Shown here: piece by piece, positions 57,043 to 64,000 of the stretch
How positions within the stretch are numbered: position 1 is the first letter of the stretch
How the letters are laid out: each line of letters starts with the position of its first letter
NCBI GenBank assembly: GCA_963752755.1
Contig: CAVVZJ010000004.1
Coordinates: 372,001-436,000 of the forward strand
Source: CAVVZJ01 sp963752755
Lineage (GTDB): Bacteria; Planctomycetota; Planctomycetia; Isosphaerales; Isosphaeraceae
Length of the DNA: 64,000 nt
Direction of reading: 5' to 3'
Position numbers and translations under genes: made by a program
Notes under the pieces: generated by a model
Database searches by the model: none
Seen by the model: only the letters and a program-made list of their open reading frames with translations
Told to the model about the DNA's origin: nothing

Positions 57043-58716
57043 TCAGACGGTCGCCCCGGCGCGCCACCATCGCCAGCGGAAGGCGAGGTAGGTGAATCCG
57101 ATCAGAACCAGACAGAACGGCGGCATGGCGAGCAGATAGACGGCCCAGACCGGCAGGTCAAGGCCCGGCACTTTCGGCATTGCCGTTGGGCTCGGGGTGC
57201 TGCTGTCGGACGTCCAGCCCGATCGGGCGGGCAACTCCATGCTGAACGAGGCCGAATACGGGCTCGTGATCGTCAAGGCCGCCCGGGCCTCGTCCGACAG
57301 GTTCGAGAAGTTCTCCAGGAATCGGCCGATGCCCACCGGCCCCGCGAAGAGGATGAGCAAGGTCATGTACGTCAAGACCATCGCGACAACCGTCCGTCGT
57401 ACCAGCGACGAGCAAAGCAAGCCCACCGTGGAGGTTGTCAGGCAGCAGACCGCGATGATCGCAAGGAAGACGAAGAGCGTCCAGAACCGCTCCCGGAGCT
57501 CCGGGATCAGGACGTAAGCCAGCAGGATCTGCTCGGTGAGCAGGAACGTCAGGACGGTCGAGACCCGAAGCGCCGCGATCAGCTTGGCGAAGACGATCCG
57601 CCAGGGAGTCAGCAGAGTCGTCAACAGGAGACTCAACGTCTGACGCTCCCGCTCCTGCGTGATGCTCCCCGACGAGAAGACCGGCCCGACCAGAAGATTG
57701 AATGTCAGCACATAAGCGACATAATACCCCGCCCATTCCGGCTTGAAGAAGAGCTGGATCGCCATCAACGGGATCGACAGGAGCATGCTCACCTGGATCA
57801 CCAGACGGAGCATCAGCGTCCCCTGGCTGAAGATCTCGCTGCGTAGCTCCTTTTCGAGCACGGGGTTCGTGCCGTCGGGCATCAGGTCGGTCCGCTTGGC
57901 CGGCGCGAAGAGCTTGTCGGGGAAGAGGTCGCGGTCGATGACGACGCCGATGGCGTACTTCATCTCCTCCTCCTCATCGACCACCTCCTTGCCCTCGCTG
58001 CCGACGTCCGGCGGATGCAGCAGGCGCCGATTGACCACGATCGCCACGACCGTCCAGATCGCCAGGCACCACGGCGGCAAGACCGCGATCGAGACGAAGT
58101 CCCGGATCAGGATGCTCTCGGGGTGGTTCGGGTCCGTCCTCGTCAGGACCACGCAGGCCAACGCCAGTGGCAGGATCACCAGATAACTGACCACCAGCGC
58201 CGAGCTGGTCCGCTGGAAGTAGCTCGAACAGGCGACGCTGATCAAGCCGAACGTCCCCGCCGCCAGGATCAGGATGAGGTAGGCGCGGGCGATCTCCGAC
58301 AGCAAGATGCCCCCCAGCAGGAAGCAGAGGATCATCAACGGCAGGCTGGAGAGGATCAGCAAGACCAGATACGTCAACGAGCTCAGCAGCTTGCCCACCA
58401 GGATCGTCATCGGCTCCAGCGGACTCGCCAGGAGCATCTCGTAGGTCTTGCGCTCCTTCTCGCCGGTGATGCTGCCTGCGGCGAAGGTCGGGGCCACGAG
58501 GGCGACGAGGAAGAACTGTCCCAGAAAGAACATCTCGAAAAGACTCTGCGCCGCCCCCGAGCTGACGGCCGTGATCCCGCCCTCGGCCGTCGGCCAGGCG
58601 AAATAGACGACCACGCTCAGCAGCGATACATACGCGAATTGCAGGACGAACGACTTGGACGACCGCAGGTTCACCAGCAATTCACGGGAGAGGACGGGGT
58701 TGTCTCGCAGGAACAT
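57043..58716 (-). CDS. ABC-2-type transporter permease
   Basis: The intact 557-residue protein has about twelve hydrophobic segments in two halves of similar layout. Each half begins with a cytoplasmic stretch (DNPVLSRELLVNLRSSKSF; GTNPVLEKELRSEIFSQGT) and has the ABC-2 motif SGSITQERERQTLSLLLTT or AGSITGEKERKTYEMLLASP. The two halves suggest an internal duplication, so the protein may work as the whole membrane part of the exporter. A charged linker (GSEGKEVVDEEEEMKY) connects the halves. It lies just behind the ATPase gene, with a 47-base gap. The substrate is unknown; a role related to Gld-type transport is possible. Confidence 0.88.
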   Translation of the reverse strand: MFLRDNPVLSRELLVNLRSSKSFVLQFAYVSLLSVVVYFAWPTAEGGITAVSSGAAQSLFEMFFLGQFFLVALVAPTFAAGSITGEKERKTYEMLLASPLEPMTILVGKLLSSLTYLVLLILSSLPLMILCFLLGGILLSEIARAYLILILAAGTFGLISVACSSYFQRTSSALVVSYLVILPLALACVVLTRTDPNHPESILIRDFVSIAVLPPWCLAIWTVVAIVVNRRLLHPPDVGSEGKEVVDEEEEMKYAIGVVIDRDLFPDKLFAPAKRTDLMPDGTNPVLEKELRSEIFSQGTLMLRLVIQVSMLLSIPLMAIQLFFKPEWAGYYVAYVLTFNLLVGPVFSSGSITQERERQTLSLLLTTLLTPWRIVFAKLIAALRVSTVLTFLLTEQILLAYVLIPELRERFWTLFVFLAIIAVCCLTTSTVGLLCSSLVRRTVVAMVLTYMTLLILFAGPVGIGRFLENFSNLSDEARAALTITSPYSASFSMELPARSGWTSDSSTPSPTAMPKVPGLDLPVWAVYLLAMPPFCLVLIGFTYLAFRWRWWRAGATV

Positions 58717-58763
58717 CGGCGGCGGCCCCGGGGAATCGGGCGTTCGGGCGAACCGAACCGTTC

Positions 58764-59694
58764 TCAGTTGACGATGCCCTTCGTGATCATCATGAACACT
58801 TCTTCCAGACTCAACTCCACCTCGGCGAAGGACTGCACGTGGACTCCCGACGCGATCAGGCGGCCCAGCAACCGCACCTGGTCGTCCTCCTGCCCCTCGA
58901 ACTCGCAGGTGACGGTATGGTCGTAGCTCTCGATCGACCGCACGCTCCGGTCATCGCGGAGTAGCGATGAGGCCCGATCCGTCGACTCGTCAAGGACGCG
59001 GACGCGCAGGACCCGGTGCCGTCGCAGTTGCTTCTGGATCTCGGCGATGCTGCCGGCGGCCAGGAGCTTGCCACGCTCGATGATCCCGATCGAGGTGCAG
59101 AAATCGGCCAGCTCCGAGAGGATGTGGCTGGAGACGAGGATCGTCTTGCCCATCCCCTTCAACTCCGTCAAAAGCGCCTTCATTTCCAGCCGGGCCCGCG
59201 GGTCGAGCCCGGACGCTGGCTCGTCGAGGATCAGCACCGGCGGGTCGTGGACGAGCGTCTTCGCCAGACAGAGCCGCTGCTTCATCCCCTTGGAGAGGCC
59301 GTTGACGTAGTCATCGCGCTTGTGCGTCAGGTCGAGCAGTTCGAGCACCTGCCCGATGATGACCTTGCGCTGACCTGCGCGGAATCTCGTAGGCGACGGC
59401 GAAGAAGTCGAGAAATTCCCAGACCTTCATGCCGTCATAGACGCCGAAGTCGTCGGGCATGAAGCCGATGACCCGGCGCACCGCCATCGGCTCGGTGACG
59501 ACCGAGTGGCCGGCGACGAAGCCGTCGCCGGAAGATGGCCGCAGGAGGGTGGCGAGGAAGCGGATCGTCGTGCTCTTGCCGGCGCCGTTGGGGCCGATGA
59601 AGCCGAAGATATCGCCTTGCGGGATCGTGAACGAGAGGTCGTCGACCGCGACGAACTCACCGTAGCGCTTGGTAAAATTCCTGACTTCGATCAT
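58764..59694 (-). CDS. ABC transporter ATP-binding protein, frame broken once
   Basis: The N-terminal part (MIEVRNFTKRYGEFVAVDDL) carries Walker A GPNGAGKSTT and the Q-loop region GFMPDDFGVYDGMKVWEF. After a frame change near 59375 come the ABC signature LSKGMKQRLCLAKTLVHDPP, Walker B VLILDEPASGLDP and the switch His in ILVSSHILSELADF. The C-terminal domain of about 80 residues (RVLRVRVLDESTDRASSLLR) is of the kind seen in DrrA/NatA-type exporters. The inferred length is about 310 residues. It is the ATPase for the permease at 57043, and a third, large exported gene lies directly upstream. Confidence 0.88.
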
Positions 59695-59748
59695 GGCCGA
59701 TCGGTCCCCGTTCGGGGCTGGTCCTGTCCTGGGCCTGGCGACGATGGA

Positions 59749-62280
59749 TTATCGGAATCCGGGAGCAATCGGAGGAGGTCGCAAGCTCGCCGACGAGTCC
59801 ACGTTGTCTTCCTCCTCCTCCGGGGGCTCGGAAGTATCGTAATACGGCGGTCGCGACGGGTCGGGCATCCCGTAACGCAGGTGGGCGACGACCAGCCGGA
59901 ACCCCCGGTGCCGATCGACGCCCGGCGTGAGCCGCTCGCCCGGATGCGGGGCCTCGGTCCAGGCCACCAGCCGGATCTCGCCCACATCCTCCGGGCCTGG
60001 CCATCGGTAGTCGCGAAGCGATTGCAGGTACGACGCCACGTCCGCCCAGCCGATTCCCCGGAGCGCCTTCGACGGTTCCGACCGACGATCCTCCAGCATT
60101 GCGAGGTTGACCTCGTGCGCCTTGGCGGCCTGTTCCGGCTCCGTCTTCGGCCAGTGCGCGACCTCGCCCAGCCAGAACTCGCGACGACCCGCCGTGTCGA
60201 TCAGGACGGCGTCGTGAAGATCGAGATCCGTCCCGTTGACCAGCTTGCCGTTGCCCGGCCCACCGACGAGCTGGAGCGCTCCCCCCAGATCGACCATCGC
60301 CTCGGCCCGGAACATCGCCAGGCTCCGCGGCTGCACCTGGAAATCGGTGAGGGCCGGCACGGGCGAGGACTGGAAGACCGAGTATTCGATCTCCTCGCCC
60401 CGCAAACCCTCCACCGACTTCATCGGCAGCGCCAGGGCCGTCGAGTCGTCCGGAAAGGCGATCTCGTAGCGGACCCGCCCCGTCGAGTAGAGCGACCCGA
60501 ACCGGCTCACATGAGCCCGCGGATACGATCCTTGCAGCTCGACCACATCGATCTCGTCGCACGCCGAATCGAAGCCGATGTCGTAGGCCGCGGCCCGCTC
60601 GACCGCGTAGGCAAACCCGAGCGCCAGAAACGGCACGATCGCCCAGGCCAGCTCCCGGCGACGCAGCACAAACCGGCAGACAAACCAGTTCAAGGGCACC
60701 AGCGCGATCAAGTAAGAAAGAATCACGCGGAGAACGAATCGCGAGCCGGGGATCGTGATCCCCGACGCCTTCTCCAGGGTCTGTCGCGTCTTCGAAGGGA
60801 ACTCGCTCGCCGTGTCCAGCCAGGCCGCCACCGGCTCCAGCGACGGCGTGAGGTCGCCGGGCAGGGGGGTGAGGTTCTCGTCACGGTCGGTCGGGACGGA
60901 CTGCGCATTGAGGTCCCGCGCCACGTAGCGGACCCAGCTCAACTGCGGACCTCCCAGGAGCTGGAAGGCCCGTCGTTCGCTGCCGCCCCAGACCTCCTCC
61001 GGCCTCCGCAGCAGCAAACGCCGGATCAAGGTATCCATGCCCGGCCACTCCACCAGGGCCGGGTCGTTCGGATTGACCGCCAGCATCAGGACCCGACCGC
61101 GACCCACCCGTCGCTCGACGGCCAGCAGGTGCTCTCCCGCGTCGCCAAGCGGGTAGCTCACGATGCCGGCCTCGCTCTTCGGTTCCAGACCGGCCAGGAA
61201 CAGCGGACGGTTCGGGGCCGGCTGGATCGGGACCGCCTCCTTGTAACGCTTGGGGGCCTGGATCTGGAATTGTCGCGGCGACTCAAGCGGTTCGTCCATC
61301 TCGCTCTGCCAGCGCGGCGGTCGGTACGCTTCGGAGAGAGCTGCGAGGTCCTCCGTCACGAGCGAGGCACCGCGTCCCGAGGCGGTGGCCGGCAGGTACG
61401 GCCCGAGAAAGCTCTCCTGCAAGGCCGCCACGTTCGGCCCGGCCGCCACCACGAGGATCTGGCCGCCCCAGTGCAGCCAGTCGAGGATGGCCTGCTGCTG
61501 GCTCAACGGACCGCGCGAGAGGTTCTCGGACGTGAACCCGTCCCAGACCAGATGGCTGGTCGTTGTCCAGGTCAAGGAGTGGGGCGAGAGGTTCGGTCGT
61601 TCCGGATCTTGCGGCATCACGAGACGATAGTAGCGCTGGCGGTCGATGGTGGCCTTGTCCCGGTCGCCCGAGGTCGGAATCGTCGCCTGGAAGTTGGTCC
61701 AGACATTGAACGCGCTCGGATCGGGGCTGAGCACCGGGATCAGCATCTGGTGCGTCTCCAGCCGCTGCACGATCGCCTCGAACCCCGCGTCGGGCCGGAT
61801 CGCTCCGGGACGCGACAGCTCCAGGATCAGTTGCTTCGACGTCTGCGGCAGCAGGATTTGCAGGCTTCGCTGGAGCGTCTGCTCTTTGGGCAAAAGCGCC
61901 TCGCGGCGGTAGATCATCGCGTGCGGCATGTCCAGCAAGCGGACCTGCGGCCGGCCGTTCGTCTCGGAGGCCGACTGGAGAAACCCCTCGTAATTCACGA
62001 AATTCGACCGGAATTCCAGGCTCAACGTGCTCCAGTGATTGTTCTTGACGTACGGCAGCACGTCGAACGGCGCCACCTGACTCCGGAAAAACTCGAACGG
62101 CGGCCGGTTCTTTTTCTCCTTGTCGAGCTTCTTGTCGATCAGCTCATCCAGATCCGTCATTTCCTTGAACCGCTCCTCGCTCGTCTGCTGCTGGGCAACG
62201 CCCACGCCCACTGGCCATGCCAGCAACGATGCGGAGGCCAGCCCGAGGAGCCAGATCCATCGAAGCCGCTGCGCTATCAC
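59749..62280 (-). CDS. Large exported membrane protein linked to the ABC exporter
   Basis: The intact 843-residue protein has a signal peptide (WIWLLGLASASLLAWPVGV) and a long periplasmic body (FDVLPYVKNNHWSTLSLEFR, LDWLHWGGQILVVAAGPNVA, GAGEHLLAVERRVGRGRVLM-type segment). Two membrane helices follow near residues 520-575 (ILSYLIALVPLNWFVCRFVL and AWAIVPFLALGFAYAVERA), then a second domain and a Glu/Pro-rich tail. The segment GRVLMLAVNPNDPALVEWPG and the layout resemble proteins that go with ABC exporters of the GldG type, with a GATase-like domain, but motifs are weak. It lies 54 bases from the ATPase gene on the same strand, so all three genes probably form one operon. Confidence 0.78.
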   Translation of the reverse strand: MIAQRLRWIWLLGLASASLLAWPVGVGVAQQQTSEERFKEMTDLDELIDKKLDKEKKNRPPFEFFRSQVAPFDVLPYVKNNHWSTLSLEFRSNFVNYEGFLQSASETNGRPQVRLLDMPHAMIYRREALLPKEQTLQRSLQILLPQTSKQLILELSRPGAIRPDAGFEAIVQRLETHQMLIPVLSPDPSAFNVWTNFQATIPTSGDRDKATIDRQRYYRLVMPQDPERPNLSPHSLTWTTTSHLVWDGFTSENLSRGPLSQQQAILDWLHWGGQILVVAAGPNVAALQESFLGPYLPATASGRGASLVTEDLAALSEAYRPPRWQSEMDEPLESPRQFQIQAPKRYKEAVPIQPAPNRPLFLAGLEPKSEAGIVSYPLGDAGEHLLAVERRVGRGRVLMLAVNPNDPALVEWPGMDTLIRRLLLRRPEEVWGGSERRAFQLLGGPQLSWVRYVARDLNAQSVPTDRDENLTPLPGDLTPSLEPVAAWLDTASEFPSKTRQTLEKASGITIPGSRFVLRVILSYLIALVPLNWFVCRFVLRRRELAWAIVPFLALGFAYAVERAAAYDIGFDSACDEIDVVELQGSYPRAHVSRFGSLYSTGRVRYEIAFPDDSTALALPMKSVEGLRGEEIEYSVFQSSPVPALTDFQVQPRSLAMFRAEAMVDLGGALQLVGGPGNGKLVNGTDLDLHDAVLIDTAGRREFWLGEVAHWPKTEPEQAAKAHEVNLAMLEDRRSEPSKALRGIGWADVASYLQSLRDYRWPGPEDVGEIRLVAWTEAPHPGERLTPGVDRHRGFRLVVAHLRYGMPDPSRPPYYDTSEPPEEEEDNVDSSASLRPPPIAPGFR

Positions 62281-62606
62281 GGCTCAATCCTTCCCGACGG
62301 GAATCGCGACGAGGGGTCGTCGAGGTTGCCCGGCCTTCTCCGTCCCGAACAACCGACAAGAGGGGAATCTTCCTGACAAGTCTAACCGCGTCCCACCGAC
62401 GGCGAAAGTCCCCCCGTGAAAGAAATCCGAAATCTTTCGGAGAGACGCGGACCGCAGCCGGATTCCGACCGCCGCGGAGAACGGCCCGGACCTCCCGTTC
62501 GTCAGGATCGGATCACCCTCGGCCCGCGCATCGACTGGACGGACTCGTTACAATGGGGACTCCCGACCCATCGCCTTGGGTTGTGGTCAATCGGGGAGGT
62601 TGAGCG
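62281..62606. other. Intergenic region between divergent genes
   Basis: 326 bases between the large exported protein gene (minus) and the FG-GAP gene (plus). AACCCTC-type or sigma-70-like motifs are not clear, and no gene or RNA structure is recognised. Confidence 0.35.
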
Positions 62607-64000
62607 ATGGAGTCGATGGAACTGGATCAGCGTGAGAACTTACGGAAATCCGACGAAAACGGTTCGGACGGTTCGGCTCGGCCAGTGCCGGAGTCGGCGA
62701 CGAAACTCTTCGCGTGGGAGGAGTCCGTCCGTGCCGTCGCCCTGGGCTTCGGGATGAACGCCGAGCCGACACCCGTCGCCTGGTCGAGGCCAGGTCGGTT
62801 GGATCTGCTCGTGACGGCGGAGGTCGGCCCCTGTCGGCGGGCCGCCCGGATCTTCCGCCGCCTGGAACGCGAGTCGGACGAGGTCCGCTTCGATTCGGGC
62901 TCCGACGTGCCCGAGCTCGCTGACCTGCGCGGTCTTTGCCCCTTGCCGAACGGTCGACCCAGCCGGTTCGACCTGATCGCCCTCGGCGCCGAGGGCCTCG
63001 TCTGGCTCCCCAACGAGGGCGAGGAGGACCGCCCCGCGTTTCCCAATCGGCGCCCCCTCGGCCTGCCCGCCGACCTCGGGCTCGGACCGGGCCGGATTGC
63101 GCAGATCGTTGCCACCGACTGGGACGGCGACGGCCGGACCGACCTGCTGGTCGGCTTCGACGCCCTCGAAGGCTACTGGCCCGACGGCGAGTCGGTCCCG
63201 CCGGCTCAGCAGGTCGGCTTCAACCAACGGGCCGGACATCCCGGCTACGACCGCTCCGGCCACTGGCGAGGCCAGCCTCCACGTCCCCGCGCCTTCTGGC
63301 TCCGCAACGAGGGCCAGCCCGACGAGCCCCGTTTTGCCGCGCCCGAGGAGCTTGACGCCGAGGAGCGTCTCGACCTGAAGAGCCGACCCGCCCCTTTGCT
63401 CGTCGCCTGGACCGGTCGCGGCGGCTGGGAGTTCCTCCTGGCCGATGCGGGCGGCGAGATCCGACGCCATCGCAACTTCGGCGGTCAGCGGCCTCCCGTC
63501 CTGATGGAGCCGCACTCGCTCCACCTCAAGGGGCAGCCCTTCAACCTGCCCGAGGATCGGACCGTCCTCCTCCCCGCCGACATCGACGCCGATCATCGTG
63601 AGGAGCTCCTCTACGGCCGCGCCGACGGACGCATCTTTGCCATCCATGCCGGCCCGCACCGCGACGAGATCCGTGAGCCCGTCGCCCGTCCTGGCCGAGC
63701 CCGGCGCCCTCTGGCTGGGCGGCGGCGCCGTCGTGACCGCGGCCGACCTCGATGCCGACGGCGACCTCGACCTTGTCGTCGGCGACGCCTCCGGCCGTCT
63801 CCATTACTTCGAGGACCGTGGCTCGGGCGATGCCCACGCCTACGCCGCGCCCGTCGCGATGGATGCCGGCGGTGAACCCTTTCGCGTCGACCCGGGTCCC
63901 GACGGCGTCCTCGAAGGCCCCGTCGCTCCGCGACTCGGGTTCGCCTGCCCCTTGCTCGTCGACTGGAACGACAACGGCCGACTCGACCTGCTCGTCGGCG
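62607..64000 (+). CDS. FG-GAP/VCBS-repeat beta-propeller protein, frame broken once, 3' end cut by the window edge
   Basis: The frame runs from an ATG at 62607 (GGGAGG ten bases upstream) and continues, after a frame change near 63680, to the window edge, giving at least 464 residues. It holds calcium-binding FG-GAP-type repeats: TDWDGDGRTDLLVGF, AADLDADGDLDLVVGD and VDWNDNGRLDLLVG, with DIDADHREELLYGRADG as a degenerate one. Such repeats form a beta-propeller on cell-surface and secreted proteins. No signal peptide is seen at the start (MESMELDQRENLRKSDENGS), which is odd for a repeat of this type, so export, if any, may use another route. The C-terminal end is missing. Confidence 0.75.

Noticed and set aside
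59506..62376. Plus-strand open frame of 956 codons
   Set aside because: It covers the exported protein and ABC ATPase genes in antisense and shows no family motif.
1..64000. Hidden phage, integrative element or defence island
   Set aside because: I saw no integrase, transposase, phage structural gene, restriction-modification or toxin-antitoxin motif, and base composition stays even apart from short AT-rich intergenic spots.

Overview
The window looks like chromosome of a high-GC planctomycete, most likely of the Isosphaeraceae/Gemmataceae kind. The signs are a DUF1549/DUF1553 protein followed by a DUF1501 Tat-exported protein, PEP-CTERM proteins, a lipid A gene block, a pilus-type operon with a giant secretin, and many exported proteins of unknown function. 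I see no rRNA, tRNA, CRISPR array, transposase, integrase or phage gene.

Layout. 0-12 kb: a truncated SGNH hydrolase, acpS, a UvrD/PcrA-type helicase, pdxJ, dapA, an ArsR-type regulator, and a lipid A/envelope block (OmpH/Skp-like chaperone, LpxC-FabZ fusion, LpxA, Gfo/Idh/MocA oxidoreductase). 12-20 kb: palindromic repeats, a Lys/Ala-rich protein, alanine dehydrogenase, MtnA, two PEP-CTERM proteins and a small membrane protein. 20-24.6 kb (minus strand): an assimilatory sulfate cluster (cysH, a CymR-like Rrf2 regulator, a Sat-CysC fusion), then a YdjY-type protein. 24.6-36.2 kb (minus strand): a type IV pilus/type II secretion-like operon running from a PilM/PilN-like protein through two single-pass membrane proteins to a TPR-secretin; three of its proteins carry Met-Pro-Gly repeats. 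36.5-48.1 kb: a large exported unknown, an M28 peptidase, Maf, a Tat-exported oxidoreductase, an XdhC-MocA pair, a FabG-like reductase, a RecA/KaiC-like ATPase and a DUF1614 membrane protein. 48.5-52.2 kb: a CpaC/RcpA-type secretin, an exported unknown and a TadD-like TPR protein. 52.6-56.2 kb: the DUF1549/1553-DUF1501 pair. 56.4-64 kb: a zinc-ribbon protein, an ABC exporter (ATPase, permease) with a large exported partner, and a truncated FG-GAP protein.

Caution for the reader. About twenty otherwise well-conserved genes, several of them housekeeping genes, are split by one-base reading-frame breaks. The conserved protein continues at once in another frame, and the shifts often cancel out. 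I read these mainly as uncorrected indels in the sequence rather than gene decay. Such genes are annotated here across their full inferred span with the break points given.
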